Shown here piece after piece: positions 37,092 to 46,545 of a DNA stretch of 64,000 nucleotides. Each line of letters starts with the position of its first letter. Position 1 is the first letter of the stretch. The notes under the pieces were generated by a model, which saw only the letters and a list, made by a program, of their open reading frames with translations, was not told where the DNA came from and made no database searches. Both the position numbers and the translations under genes were made by a program. The DNA is from Mesorhizobium ventifaucium (GTDB taxonomy: Bacteria; Pseudomonadota; Alphaproteobacteria; Rhizobiales; Rhizobiaceae), in assembly GCF_935822925.1 (NCBI RefSeq), contig NZ_CAKXZS010000056.1, positions 62,001-126,000 on the forward strand. The letters run 5' to 3'.

Positions 37092-38514
37092 GGCGCTTCA
37101 TCTGAAGCGCGGCATGGGCATAGCCGACGCGCGTGCCATGCATCCGTCGATCGACGTCGTGGAAGCCGATCCCGAGGCCGACCGCCGCCTGCTCGAAAGC
37201 CTCGCCGACTGGTGCGACCGCTACACCCCGCTGGTGGCGATCGACGCAGCCGACGGCCTGTTCCTCGACGTCACCGGCTGCACCCATCTTTTCGGTGGCG
37301 AACGGGCGATGCTGGACGACATCCTGTCGCGCTTTTTCCATCAGGGTTTCGATGTCCGCGCCGGTCTTGCCGCCACACCAGGTGCGGCCTGGGCGGCAGC
37401 GCGGTTTTCTGGTGACCGCATCGTTCCCGGTGGCGAGGAGGAGGCGCTTCTCGCACCCTTGCCGCTGGCGGCGCTGCGCATCGGGCCTGACATCCGCGCC
37501 AGCCTGGAAAGCGTCGGCCTGCGCACGGCAGGCGCCGTCATGGCAGCACCGCGCGCGCCGCTCGCCCGCCGCTTCGGCACATCGCTGCTTTTGCGCCTCG
37601 ACCAGGCGCTCGGCCGCCTCGACGAGGCGGTGTCGCCGCGCCTGCCGGTGGCGCCGCTTTCGGTCGAACGCCATCTCGCAGAACCCATCATGCTGACCGA
37701 CGAAATAGAGCGGCTGGTGAAAATGCTGGCGACGACATTGAAGGCGGACCTCGAGCGCCGCGGCGAGGGCGCAAGAAGGCTGGCGCTGCTGCTCTTCCGC
37801 GTCGACGGCGCCGTCAGCCGCATCGCCGTCGGCACCTCGCGGCCGTTACGCGAGCCGTTGCTGATCCAGAAATTGTTCCACGAGAGGCTTGCCGCGCTCG
37901 AACAGGATATCGATGTCGGCTATGGCTTCGATCTCGTGCGCCTCTCGGTCCTGTCGGCCGCGGCCTTCGACATGCAGCAGGCGGATCTGACCGGCGAAAC
38001 GCGCGACGACGGCGCCGACATCGCCCTTTTCGCCGACCGCATCCGCGCCCGGCTCGGCGAAAGCGCGGTTTTGAAACCGGTCGCCGTCGAGAGCCATCTG
38101 CCGGAGCGCGCCGTCGCCATGCTTCCCTATGCGGAGGCGCCGCAAAGGGTCTCTCCGCCGAAGAAGCCGGGCAAGATACAAGACACTTCCTCCAAGCCTG
38201 TCTTTCGGCCGGAACGGCCGATCCGGCTGTTCCGTTCGCCCGAGCCGATCGAGGTGCCGGCCACCGAAATGCCTGAGGGACCGCCGCTGAACTTCCGCTG
38301 GCGGCGCGCGCTCTACCGGGTAGCGCGCGCCGAAGGGCCGGAACGCATCGCCCCGGAATGGTGGCGGGAGGCAGCGGGGCCGGAAGACGCGCCGACCCGG
38401 GATTATTTCCGCATCGAGGATAGCGACGGCCGCCGTTACTGGCTTTATCGCCAGGGTCTCTACGGCGCCTCTCAACTCCCGCCGCGCTGGTTCATGCATG
38501 GGGTCTTCGCATGA
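36871..38514 (+). CDS. imuB: ImuB, catalytically inactive Y-family polymerase
   Basis: 547 aa. It has the palm/fingers/little-finger layout of Y-family polymerases (LWFPHLAAERILRQRL, IADARAMHPSIDVVEADPEA, FLDVTGCTHLFGGE), but the acidic motif DMDAFF is replaced by SLWFPHLA and the SIDE motif by AIDAADG. ImuB therefore acts as an adaptor to the beta clamp and DnaE2. The 3' end overlaps dnaE2 (ATGA). Confidence 0.93.
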   Translation: MNAVSRKEGPRKDERGKNGQRILSLWFPHLAAERILRQRLGRSWRSRPSDHLPLVISHRQANAQRIAALDERAEALHLKRGMGIADARAMHPSIDVVEADPEADRRLLESLADWCDRYTPLVAIDAADGLFLDVTGCTHLFGGERAMLDDILSRFFHQGFDVRAGLAATPGAAWAAARFSGDRIVPGGEEEALLAPLPLAALRIGPDIRASLESVGLRTAGAVMAAPRAPLARRFGTSLLLRLDQALGRLDEAVSPRLPVAPLSVERHLAEPIMLTDEIERLVKMLATTLKADLERRGEGARRLALLLFRVDGAVSRIAVGTSRPLREPLLIQKLFHERLAALEQDIDVGYGFDLVRLSVLSAAAFDMQQADLTGETRDDGADIALFADRIRARLGESAVLKPVAVESHLPERAVAMLPYAEAPQRVSPPKKPGKIQDTSSKPVFRPERPIRLFRSPEPIEVPATEMPEGPPLNFRWRRALYRVARAEGPERIAPEWWREAAGPEDAPTRDYFRIEDSDGRRYWLYRQGLYGASQLPPRWFMHGVFA

Positions 38515-41500
38515 ACGCGCTGGCGGCCGTTCCCTATGCCGAATTCGGCATCCAGTCGAATTTCTCGTTCCTGCGCGGCGCCTCGAAACCGGAGGAGCTG
38601 GTGGTCGCGGCGAAGTTCCTCGGCTTTTCGTCGATCGGGCTTGCCGACCGCAACACGGTGGCCGGCGTCGTGCGCGCCTGGCAGCAGGCCAAGGTGGAAG
38701 GTCTTTCCTATCATCCCGGCTGCCGCCTGGCTTTTTGTGATGGCACGCCCGACGTTCTCGCCTATCCGCAGGACCGCAAGGGCTGGGGCCATCTGTGCCG
38801 CATGCTGACGCAGGCCAATATGCGCGACGACAGCGAAAAGGGCGCACCGCTTCTCTATCGCGACGATCTTTTCGAATGGGGCGATCTCATGTCGCTGGCG
38901 ATCCTGCCGGATCTGTCGACGCCGGCGCAAAATGATCTCAGGCTGGTTAGCCGCCTCAAGGATCGCTTCGGCAAGACCCTGCGGCTTGCCGTTTCGCCGG
39001 ATTATCACGGCAACGACCGCTACCGTATCGAGCAGGCGGCTGCCATGGCTGAGGCATCAGGCATTCCGCTGATGGCGACCAATGACGTTCTTTACCATAC
39101 GTCCGAACGGCGCCGGTTGCAGGACGTGCTGACGGCGATCCGCCTCAACCTGCCTGTTGCCGAAGCGGGGCTGGAACTGGCGGCCAATGCCGAGCGCCAT
39201 TTGAAGCCGCCAATGGAGATGGCGCGGCTGTTCCGGCGGCATCCGCACGCACTGGCGCAAACGCTGCGCTTTGCCGGCGAATTGAGCTTCTCTCTCAGTG
39301 ACCTCCAATACAACTATCCCGACGAACCGACGGAATCGGGCCTCGGGGCCCAGGCCGAACTGGAAAGGCTGGCTCGGGAGGGAGCCGCGATACGCTACCC
39401 CTCGGGCGTTCCCGCCGATGTGACCAAGCGCATCCGCGAAGAGCTCGATTTGATCGAGCGCCTGAACTACGCGCGCTATTTCCTGACTGTCTACGACATC
39501 GTCAAATTCGCCCGCAGCCAGGGCATACTCTGCCAGGGGCGTGGCTCCGCGGCCAACTCGGTGGTCTGCTATTGCATCGGCATCACCGAAGTGGGGCCTG
39601 AGCGGATCGATTCGCTTTTCGAGCGTTTCATTTCCGAGGAAAGAAACGAGCCGCCCGACATCGATGTCGATTTCGAGCATGAAAAGCGCGAAGAGGTCAT
39701 CCAGTATATCTACTCGAAATACAGCGCCAAGCGCACCGCGCTTGCCGCGGCCGTCGTCAGCTACCGGGGCCGGTCGGCGATGCGCGAAGTGGCCAAGGCG
39801 ATGGGCCTGTCGGACGATGTCAGGAGCGCGCTGTCCAGCTCGATCTGGGGCTGGTCGTCCTCGGAGCTCGGCGAAAAGGAGACCAAGGCCGGCGGCCTCG
39901 ATCAAACCGATCCGTCGACAAGGCATGTGATCGAATGCGCCAACGAGATCATGGGCTTTCCCCGTCATCTGTCGCAGCATGTCGGCGGCTTCGTCATCAC
40001 CAGGGATCGGCTCGACGAGATCGTGCCCATCATCAAGACGGCGATGGACGAACGCAAGATGGTCGAGTGGGACAAGGACGATCTCGACGCGGTGAAAATC
40101 CTCAAAGTCGACGTGCTGGCGCTCGGCATGCTGACCTGCCTGCAGCGCGCCTTCACGCTGCTTAGGGATTATTATCCCGATGCGCGGGATGACTATGGCC
40201 GGCCCTATGTGCTGGCCACGCTCCCGCCGGAGGACAAACATGTCTACGACATGATCTGCCGTGCCGACACGATCGGCGTCTTCCAGATCGAATCGCGCGC
40301 CCAGATGTCGATGCTGCCGCGGCTCAAGCCGAAAACATTCTATGACCTCGTCATCGAGGTGGCGATCGTGCGGCCCGGCCCGATCCAGGGCGACATGGTC
40401 CACCCCTATCTGCGCCGCCGGCAGGGCAAGGAAAAACCCGAATACCCCAAGCCGGAGCTGGAAGAGATACTCGGCAGGACGCTGGGCGTGCCGCTGTTCC
40501 AGGAGCAGGCGATGAAGATCGCCATTGTCGCCGGCGGCTTCAGGCCGGGCGAGGCCGATGAACTGCGCCGCGCCATGGCCACCTTCAAGCGCACCGGCAC
40601 GATCGGCAATTATCGCAAGCGGATGGTCGACGGCATGGTTTTGCGGGGCTACGAAAAGGACTTCGCCGAGCGCTGCTTCAAGCAGATCGAGGGTTTTGGC
40701 GAATATGGCTTTCCCGAAAGCCACGCCGCCTCCTTCGCCCTGCTGGTCTATGCCTCCTGCTGGTTCAAGACCTTCTATCCCGACGTATTCTGCGCCGCGA
40801 TCCTGAATTCCCAGCCGATGGGGTTTTATCAGCCGGCTCAGCTTGTCCGCGACGCGCTCGACCATGGCGTCGAAATCCGCGAGATCGACGTCAATTATTC
40901 TGGTTGGGACTGCGCGCTGGAGGAAGTGCCTTTCGACCCGGTCCGCATCCTCGACCGCCATGCCCAGATGCGCGGCGTCATCCGGACCAATCATGCCGTC
41001 CGGCTGGGTTTCCGGCAGGTCAAGGGCCTGTCGAAGGAGCGCATGGAGGTGTTTGTCGCCAGACGCGGCGACGGCTACGCAACCGTTCGCGATGTCTGGC
41101 TGCGCTCAGGCCTCTACGTCGACGAGATCGAGAAGCTGGCGCAAGCCGACGCTTTCCGTTCGCTCGGCCTCGACCGCCGCGACGCCTTGTGGGCGGTCCG
41201 CGCGCTCGACGGCAGGAGTGCCGCCGAGACCCTGCCGCTGTTCGACCAGCCGGGGATCCGCTTGCGCGATCTCGAGCCCGCGACCAGGCTGCCGACAATG
41301 CCGCTCGGCGAGCACGTCGTCCACGACTACCGTTCGCTCGGCCTGTCGCTGAAGGCGCATCCGCTGGCCTTTCTGCGCCAGCGGCTGGATCGTTCCGGCG
41401 TCACCCCCAATGCGCGCCTCGGTCAGGTTCGGGACGGCAAGCGCGTTTCGGTAGCCGGCCTTGTCCTGGTGCGGCAGCGGCCAGGTAACGCCAAAGCGAT

Positions 41501-41798
41501 TTTCCTGACGCTGGAAGACGAGCAAGCGGTCGCCAACGTCATTTTCTGGGAAAGGACCTTCAACCGCTACCGGCCCATTGTCATGGGCGCGCGGCTGGTC
41601 CGCGTCACCGGCAAACTGCAGTCGGAATCGGACGTCATCCATATCGTCGCCGAGAAGGTCGAGGATCTGACACCTTGGCTGTCCGTGCTTTTGGAGGAGG
41701 AGCTCGATTTACCTGTCGTGCAAAACGACCGGCAGGATATCGCGACGCTATCCGGGAAAGCAGAAAGTGTCATGCCCAAGGGGCGTAATTTTCAATAG
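38511..41798 (+). CDS. dnaE2: error-prone DNA polymerase DnaE2
   Basis: 1095 aa C-family polymerase. It has an N-terminal PHP domain (YAEFGIQSNFSFLRGASKPE), palm motifs GRGSAANSVVCY and PPDIDVDFEHEKRE, and the fingers/clamp-binding and OB regions (GLVLVRQRPGNAKAIFLTLE). It lacks the epsilon-binding tail of DnaE1, as expected. It is the catalytic subunit of the SOS mutasome, at the end of the imuA-imuB-dnaE2 operon. Confidence 0.95.
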   Translation: MNALAAVPYAEFGIQSNFSFLRGASKPEELVVAAKFLGFSSIGLADRNTVAGVVRAWQQAKVEGLSYHPGCRLAFCDGTPDVLAYPQDRKGWGHLCRMLTQANMRDDSEKGAPLLYRDDLFEWGDLMSLAILPDLSTPAQNDLRLVSRLKDRFGKTLRLAVSPDYHGNDRYRIEQAAAMAEASGIPLMATNDVLYHTSERRRLQDVLTAIRLNLPVAEAGLELAANAERHLKPPMEMARLFRRHPHALAQTLRFAGELSFSLSDLQYNYPDEPTESGLGAQAELERLAREGAAIRYPSGVPADVTKRIREELDLIERLNYARYFLTVYDIVKFARSQGILCQGRGSAANSVVCYCIGITEVGPERIDSLFERFISEERNEPPDIDVDFEHEKREEVIQYIYSKYSAKRTALAAAVVSYRGRSAMREVAKAMGLSDDVRSALSSSIWGWSSSELGEKETKAGGLDQTDPSTRHVIECANEIMGFPRHLSQHVGGFVITRDRLDEIVPIIKTAMDERKMVEWDKDDLDAVKILKVDVLALGMLTCLQRAFTLLRDYYPDARDDYGRPYVLATLPPEDKHVYDMICRADTIGVFQIESRAQMSMLPRLKPKTFYDLVIEVAIVRPGPIQGDMVHPYLRRRQGKEKPEYPKPELEEILGRTLGVPLFQEQAMKIAIVAGGFRPGEADELRRAMATFKRTGTIGNYRKRMVDGMVLRGYEKDFAERCFKQIEGFGEYGFPESHAASFALLVYASCWFKTFYPDVFCAAILNSQPMGFYQPAQLVRDALDHGVEIREIDVNYSGWDCALEEVPFDPVRILDRHAQMRGVIRTNHAVRLGFRQVKGLSKERMEVFVARRGDGYATVRDVWLRSGLYVDEIEKLAQADAFRSLGLDRRDALWAVRALDGRSAAETLPLFDQPGIRLRDLEPATRLPTMPLGEHVVHDYRSLGLSLKAHPLAFLRQRLDRSGVTPNARLGQVRDGKRVSVAGLVLVRQRPGNAKAIFLTLEDEQAVANVIFWERTFNRYRPIVMGARLVRVTGKLQSESDVIHIVAEKVEDLTPWLSVLLEEELDLPVVQNDRQDIATLSGKAESVMPKGRNFQ

Positions 41799-41869
41799 GG
41801 CATGGTGCGGCGGTGCACAATCTTGCGAAATGCCGGCGGGACAGCGCCCTGGACAGCGCCCCCCTCTGC

Positions 41870-42030
41870 CCTGCCGGGCATCTCCCCACTCAAGGGGGGA
41901 GATCGGCAGCTTCGCCTGCAGCGCCTTTCCTGCGACGGTGATGATTGGCGAAACCGGCGGTGACGGCCGATCTCCCCCCAAGTGGGGGAGATGTCAAGTC
42001 TTGGCAAAGAGGGGCAGGACAGAGGGGGGC
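41870..42030. repeat. intergenic palindromic repeat, family A
   Basis: CCCCTCTGCCCTGCCGGGCATC at the left and GGGGCAGGACAGAGGGG at the right (key parts), with internal GGCGAAACCGGCGGTGACGG and two hairpins. It fills the 250-bp gap between the end of dnaE2 and the Trm112-like gene. Confidence 0.85.
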
Positions 42031-42048
42031 GCGAAGAATCACCACGCT

Positions 42049-42288
42049 TCAAGACGGCCCACCCAACCGCGGCGGCGGCAATCCGTCGTCGAAGGGGACC
42101 GAGCGTGCCTCCGAAGGCAGCATGATCGGGATGCCGTCACGCACCGGATAGGCAAGCCGTGCGACCCTCGAGATGAGCTCGCTGCGCTCCGGATCCCAGC
42201 TAAGCGGACCCTTGGTCAGCGGGCAGGCCAGTAGTTCCAGCAGCCTGGGATCGACATTGGCCTTCTTTCCCTCACGCCCATCCACCAT
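42049..42288 (-). CDS. Trm112 family/UPF0434 protein
   Basis: 79 aa. The pattern DPRLLELLACPLTKGPLSWD, SRVARLAYPVRDGIPIMLPSEAR is that of bacterial YcaR/UPF0434 (Trm112-like), though only the first cysteine of the zinc ribbon remains (ACP). ATG 42288 is chosen; the 42441 extension overlaps repeat sequence. It is downstream of the LON-domain gene on the same strand but 290 bp away. Confidence 0.87.
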   Translation of the reverse strand: MVDGREGKKANVDPRLLELLACPLTKGPLSWDPERSELISRVARLAYPVRDGIPIMLPSEARSVPFDDGLPPPRLGGPS

Positions 42289-42357
42289 TTTTGTCTGTCT
42301 TTCTCTCGGAGCAATCACTTCAGGTTTAGCGTTCGCCCTCAGTTTTCGGGCATTGAC

Positions 42358-42540
42358 GCTGCCCCTCACCTGCCTGCCGGCATCCTCTCCCCGTATAGTG
42401 ACGGGGAGAGGGACGCTGCCATCAGCGGTTTCGCCAATCACCAGCGTTGAAGGACGGGCGCCGAGCCCGCCACCAGCCCCTTCTCCCCGTCACTATACGG
42501 GGAGAAGGTCCCGGCAGGGGGATGAGGGGCGGCGCCGACT
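42358..42540. repeat. intergenic repeat, family B
   Basis: CCCCTCACCTGCCTGCCGGC, then CCCCGTATAGTGACGGGGAG hairpin, a core with GGTTTCGCCAATCACCAGCG, and the right arm CACTATACGGGGAGAAGGTC ending GATGAGGGGCGGCGCC. Together with 58989-59166 it defines the full element. Confidence 0.9.
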
Positions 42541-42578
42541 TCCGCAATTGGCCTAATCCCTGCGTCCTTCTAGCTTGC

Positions 42579-43250
42579 CTACTGCAAACTCGATCCGAAA
42601 TCCTCGTTTTCGCGCGCCAGCGCCATTTCGGTGATGGCGATCAGCGTTTCGGCGCGTGTCTTCAGGTCCGCCGCTTCGAGCAGCGCCTGTTTCTCGGCCG
42701 GCCCGTAAGGAGCCATCATCGACAGCGCATTGACCAGCATGGCGTTTTCGGCGCGGCTGACGCTTTCCCAGTCGGCTTCAAGATCGTTGGCCTGCAAATA
42801 GGCGCGAAATGCCCTGAGCAGCGCCGGCCGGTCGATCTCGGTCTCCGCCTGATCTTCGTCGAGATCGGTGAGAAAGGGCGCAAACCGGCACTGGCGGAAG
42901 GGCGTCTTGACCGCAAGCTCCTGCACGATGCGGAACCGGCACACACCTTGCAGCGAAATCAGGTAGCGGCCGTCGCCGCTCTCGGAAAGCGCGATGATGC
43001 GTCCGGCGCAGCCGACATTGCAAAGCGCCGGCTCGCCATCGGCACGCCGCGCACCGTCGAGGCTAGGCTGTATGAGGCCGATCAGCCGCGATCCGGCGAT
43101 CGCCTCGTCAACCATCTCCAGATAGCGCGGCTCGAAAATGTTGAGCGGCATGCGGCCGCCCGGCAGCAGCAATGCGCCTTCAAGCGGGAAGATCGGCACC
43201 GTCGGCGGCAAATCGGTATCGAGCCGGTAATGCGCGTTTCCCGCCTGCAC
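42579..43250 (-). CDS. LON peptidase substrate-binding-domain protein
   Basis: 223 aa, the N-terminal domain of Lon without ATPase or protease: IFPLEGALLLPGGRMPLNIFEPRYLEM (shown in outline, about residues 20-46), then CAGRIIALSESGDGRYLISL, GVCRFRI. These stand-alone proteins are common next to the thioredoxin-like CnoX gene, as here. The function is unclear. Confidence 0.88.
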   Translation of the reverse strand: MQAGNAHYRLDTDLPPTVPIFPLEGALLLPGGRMPLNIFEPRYLEMVDEAIAGSRLIGLIQPSLDGARRADGEPALCNVGCAGRIIALSESGDGRYLISLQGVCRFRIVQELAVKTPFRQCRFAPFLTDLDEDQAETEIDRPALLRAFRAYLQANDLEADWESVSRAENAMLVNALSMMAPYGPAEKQALLEAADLKTRAETLIAITEMALARENEDFGSSLQ

Positions 43251-43415
43251 TTCAAACCTCCGCTCGCTCCCTCAAGAAGCGCATCAAACCCGCCCATCTC
43301 TTCGCAACCTGACGCGTAATCGTCACCGAGCGAAGAACGGATCGGTCAGGCCTCCTAATCTGGCGCAGCCGTTGTCGACCGCAAGGCCATCAGGCAAAAA
43401 CAGCTTGAGGCGGGC

Positions 43416-44414
43416 TCAGGAAAACAGCAGCGACGACAATTTGCGCCGCGCCGCCAGCGTTGCCTCGTCGGTCATGCCCCATGCCTCAAAAAACTGCAGC
43501 AACTGCGTCTTGGCGCCGTCGTCGTTCCACGAGCGATCGGCTTTGACGATCGCCAGCAGATTATCGGCTGCGGCCATGCGCTCGCCGTTGGCGTTCTGGA
43601 TCATGGCAAGCTCGAAACGTGCCTGATGATCCCCGGGGTTTTCAGCCAGGCGCCGCTCGAGCTCGGCCGGATTGCCAAGTGCTGCCGCCTGCGCGGCAAG
43701 CGCCATCTTGGCGCGCACCGCGGCGAGCGGCGGCGCATCCTTCTTGGCTTCCGGCGCCCGCGCCAGCACGGCTTCGGCGCCCTCGGCATCGTCGGCCTCG
43801 AACAGCAGATCGCCCAGCCCGGCAATCGCCTCGATCGTCTCCGGCGCCTGTTCCAGGATCGCATCGTAGATATCAGCCGCGGTCTGCACATCGCCGGCGG
43901 TGCGCGCTTCCGCGGCCGCGGCAAGCGCCTCGGCCACCTGCGGCGCACCATTGTTCTTGCCGCCGACCTTCTGGATGAACGCGGCGATCTGGCTCTCGGG
44001 AATGGCGCCCATGAAGCCGTCGACCGGCTGGCCGTCCTTGAACGCGATGACTGCCGGTATCGACTGGATGCCGAGCTGTCCGGCGATCGAAGGATGGTCG
44101 TCGATGTTCATCTTGACCAGCTTGACCTTGCCGCCGGCGGCGGTGACCGCCTTTTCCAGCAGCGGCGTCAGTTGCTTGCAGGGCCCGCACCATGGCGCCC
44201 AGAAATCGACCAGCACCGGCTGACGGCGCGATTCCTGGATGACGTCGGCGGCAAATGTGGCGGTCGTCGTCTCCTTGATGACGTCGACGGCGACAGGCGG
44301 GTCGCCAAGCGCGACTTTCGCGGGGCTGGCCTCAGTGCCGCCATACTGCACAGTGGTTGCATACTGTCCGCCATTGCTGCCAAATGGGCCGCCAAATTGA
44401 TTGTTGTCGCTCAT
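43416..44414 (-). CDS. cnoX: thioredoxin-domain co-chaperone (CnoX/YbbN-like)
   Basis: 332 aa: an N-terminal Gly/Asn-rich leader, a thioredoxin fold with active site WAPWCGPCK (Cys76, Cys79), and a C-terminal TPR-like helical half (ELERRLAENPGDHQARFELA). It is the chaperedoxin layout that holds unfolded proteins and passes them to DnaK or GroEL. The CxxC is complete, unlike E. coli YbbN, so reductase activity is plausible. Start ATG 44414 gives MSDNNQFGG. Confidence 0.88.
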   Translation of the reverse strand: MSDNNQFGGPFGSNGGQYATTVQYGGTEASPAKVALGDPPVAVDVIKETTTATFAADVIQESRRQPVLVDFWAPWCGPCKQLTPLLEKAVTAAGGKVKLVKMNIDDHPSIAGQLGIQSIPAVIAFKDGQPVDGFMGAIPESQIAAFIQKVGGKNNGAPQVAEALAAAAEARTAGDVQTAADIYDAILEQAPETIEAIAGLGDLLFEADDAEGAEAVLARAPEAKKDAPPLAAVRAKMALAAQAAALGNPAELERRLAENPGDHQARFELAMIQNANGERMAAADNLLAIVKADRSWNDDGAKTQLLQFFEAWGMTDEATLAARRKLSSLLFS

Positions 44415-44508
44415 CTCGTGCCCTTTCGGTCGCGCCGCCCGGCCGCCAGCCCGGCGCAACATCCTTAATTCTCACTCAGAAGCCGGTTTATCGTCATCCA
44501 TGTGGCGA

Positions 44509-45006
44509 TCATGCCGTGACTTTCAAGATAACAGCATCATGTCCGGTTGCCTCGACGAATTTGACCAGGTCGGCGGCGGCGATCGATGTCGTTGCCTCGT
44601 TGGTCAGCGGATGGGCGTTGATGACGGCATGGCGCATCAACTCCTGGTCGAGAACGACCTTGACCCGCAACTGCGTATCGTTGATCAAGCCGAACACGGT
44701 GACCGCTCCCGGTGCGACGCCGAGAAGTTCCATCAGCATCTCCGGCTTGCCGAAGGAAACGCGCCCGGCGGCGCCGATGATTTGGTGGATCTGCTTGAGA
44801 TCGACCGCCGCCTCCTCATCGACGCTGACCAGGAAGAAATTGTCCTTCCTGTCCTTGAGGAACAGGTTCTTGGTGTGCCCGCCGGCGATTTCCCCGCGCA
44901 GCGCCTGCGAATCGGCGACCGTGAACAGCGGCGGATGGCGCAGAGTCGAGACCTCGATCCCGAGATCGGCGAGAAAGGCGAAAAGCTCGGCTTCGGTTTT
45001 CGGCAT
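44509..45006 (-). CDS. prolyl-tRNA editing deacylase (YbaK/ProX family)
   Basis: 165 aa YbaK/EbsC-type domain with TLRHPPLFTVADSQALRGEI, KNLFLKDRKDNFFLV, and GLINDTQLRVKVVLDQEL, the ProX (PrdX) signature. It removes alanine from mischarged tRNA-Pro. It lies just upstream of the CnoX-like gene on the same strand (94 bp apart). Confidence 0.9.
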   Translation of the reverse strand: MPKTEAELFAFLADLGIEVSTLRHPPLFTVADSQALRGEIAGGHTKNLFLKDRKDNFFLVSVDEEAAVDLKQIHQIIGAAGRVSFGKPEMLMELLGVAPGAVTVFGLINDTQLRVKVVLDQELMRHAVINAHPLTNEATTSIAAADLVKFVEATGHDAVILKVTA

Positions 45007-45196
45007 GTCGTTTCTTGTCGGACTTTCTTGTTGTCGCGGTTTTGGCTTGTGTCGCGGTTTGGGTCATGCCGTTTACGGCCAATGACGCGGCCGAGACAAG
45101 ACCGTTGCGCAGCAAGGCTGCCGATTGCGTTCCTATCCGCTAGGGAAGGCTCGTTTACGTCGCCGGGTGCGGCCCAAAAAACCTGCGATTTCCCTG

Positions 45197-45225
45197 TTGC
45201 AATCGCCGCGCCCTTCAGCCATATA
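45197..45225 (+). promoter_or_regulatory. putative tRNA-Gly promoter
   Basis: TTGCAA (45197-45202), 17-bp spacer, CATATA (45220-45225), about 30 bp before the tRNA 5' end. A reasonable sigma-70-type match at the expected distance. Confidence 0.45.
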
Positions 45226-45255
45226 GGCTCGGCTTGCGGCCCAAAAGCCGCGCGA

Positions 45256-45330
45256 GCGGGTGTAGCTCAGGGGTAGAGCACAACCTTGCCAAGGTTGGGG
45301 TCGAGCGTTCGAATCGCTTCACCCGCTCCA
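45256..45330 (+). tRNA. tRNA-Gly (GCC)
   Basis: GCGGGTG acceptor pairs with CACCCGC; D arm GCTC-AGGGGTA-GAGC; anticodon arm CAACC-TTGCCAA-GGTTG with anticodon GCC; T arm with TTCGAAT; encoded CCA. It is intact and its 3' half (from 45281) is the attachment site duplicated at 49627 and 55709. Confidence 0.97.
45281..45330 (+). repeat. attachment-site repeat, copy 1 (within tRNA-Gly)
   Basis: 50 bp beginning CAACCTTGCCAAGGTTGGGG and ending CGCTTCACCCGCTCCA. Identical to 49627-49676 and, from its sixth base on, to 55709-55753. Confidence 0.93.
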
Positions 45331-45360
45331 GTTTTCCCAAGGGGAATCAAGCATTTAAAG

Positions 45361-45391
45361 CGGTCGCCTTCGGGCGGCCGTTTTGCTTTTT
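45361..45391 (+). terminator. terminator after tRNA-Gly
   Basis: CGGTCGCC-TTCG-GGCGGCCG stem (one G-U pair) followed by TTTTGCTTTTT, 31 bp after the tRNA. Confidence 0.85.
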
Positions 45392-46209
45392 CGGGCCGTG
45401 TCGCCACCATGTCGCCACCAAAGGCTTTTTGGGGTTGGCCGCGGAACGCCCTCGCCTCAACCTTGAACGTTTGCGGGCCGTTGCCTAGGGGTCGTTGCCG
45501 CCATCTACTCACCATCTATTTTAGACACCCTACCCCTGAGAGCTTCCATGAGGCGGTGCAGACGACACTGGCCAGCTTCGACATTTGGGGCGAGGCAAAG
45601 TCTGGCCGACTGCTCGAAATGAAATTCAGGCTGCGGCGTGCACGGCAGGGAAACGGGAGTGATGGGTTGCCCATAGAAAGCAAAACTGGGAGCGGATTTT
45701 TCCAATGTTTTCCCCGGTGTGGGAATTCCCACAGCCGAGCCTGGTCCGACTGGCATATCGTTGTTGCAACATCCAGGCCCTGCGCAGAAGCCATAAGGTG
45801 TCCCGCGATGGGTCAATAAGTCTGGCACGGCAGTTGGATGGTCAGGTATGGGGGAATGGGGCGGAGGCCCGTCGCTTCGCAAATGTAGCGGCGGGTCTTC
45901 TGCATAGAGGTCGCGTCCCAGTCTACGCGCTGCCGTCCGTGTCGCTTTCCTCGTCTATCGCCCGGACCGGCAGTAAGCAGCTGTAGGTATCGGCGAAGTC
46001 GAGATCGAGGAAGACATAGGGGGGTGTCTACGAAGTGGTCCTCGATGCGCTGTGGCCAAGCGACCTATTAACCGGAAACCTGTTAACTAAATTGGCCTAA
46101 GCCATTGATCCTCAATAGGGACTTTTGAACTAACTCCCCCTCGCGAGCATGCGCGTACCGGTCCCGATATTACCCTCCCCAATAGGGGGTAATGGCCGCG
46201 ATTACCACG
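45392..46209. other. decayed DNA at the left end of island segment 1
   Basis: No convincing gene on either strand. Open frames of up to 177 codons are present, but they lack ribosome sites, family similarity and consistent codon use. An ATTACCC...GGGTAAT hairpin lies at 46169-46193. Probably leftover element DNA from which the integrase has been lost. Confidence 0.5.
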
Positions 46210-46545
46210 CTATAGCAACGGGCCGTTCTGATAGCCTGACCGGCTAAATGAAAAGCCCGCCACCGTGAGGCAGCGGGCTTCAACATGGCGCCGATCGTTA
46301 AGACGCTTTTCCTTCGAACGCTTTGAATAGGCGTCCTTGGCCTTGTGGGACATTGACTCCGCGACACTGGCAACGAAGAACAGGCGGCTACCTTCCGCCT
46401 CGGTGATGACGTAGTTGCCGCTTTCGGGAGGGAGACAGCTGAAATGCTCCTCCAAGAGGTTCAACAGGACGTCGACCATGTTGTCGGAGTCGCAGATCAG
46501 CGGCTCCAGATCCGCGAACGTCATCCTTTCCTTGCCGGCGCTCAT
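46210..46545 (-). CDS. hypothetical protein, last gene of a three-gene cassette
   Basis: 111 aa; acidic N-terminal half (TFADLEPLICDSDNMVDVLLN) with one beta-rich stretch GNYVITEAEGSRLFFVASV. No family recognised. The ATG overlaps the stop of the upstream gene (ATGA). The last 25 codons read through a terminator hairpin, and a +1 shift would give a stop just before it, so the natural C-terminus may be shorter. Confidence 0.65.
   Translation of the reverse strand: MSAGKERMTFADLEPLICDSDNMVDVLLNLLEEHFSCLPPESGNYVITEAEGSRLFFVASVAESMSHKAKDAYSKRSKEKRLNDRRHVEARCLTVAGFSFSRSGYQNGPLL
46251..46280 (-). terminator. terminator inside the 3' end of the hypothetical gene
   Basis: GCCCGC and GCGGGC arms (AAGCCCGC 46253-46260, GCGGGCTT 46273-46280), followed on the minus strand by TTTTCATTT. 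It is a normal intrinsic terminator in position for the three-gene cassette. Confidence 0.75.

Noticed and set aside
39057..40994. A 645-codon open frame on the minus strand within dnaE2
   Set aside because: It is the complement of conserved polymerase coding sequence; high GC content leaves long frames open. Similar shadows at 16177-18168, 28289-29386 and 906-1931 were dropped for the same reason.
45267..45515. A minus-strand frame ending AGEAIRTLDPNLGKVVLYP
   Set aside because: The end is simply an antisense reading of the tRNA-Gly gene, a common annotation artefact.
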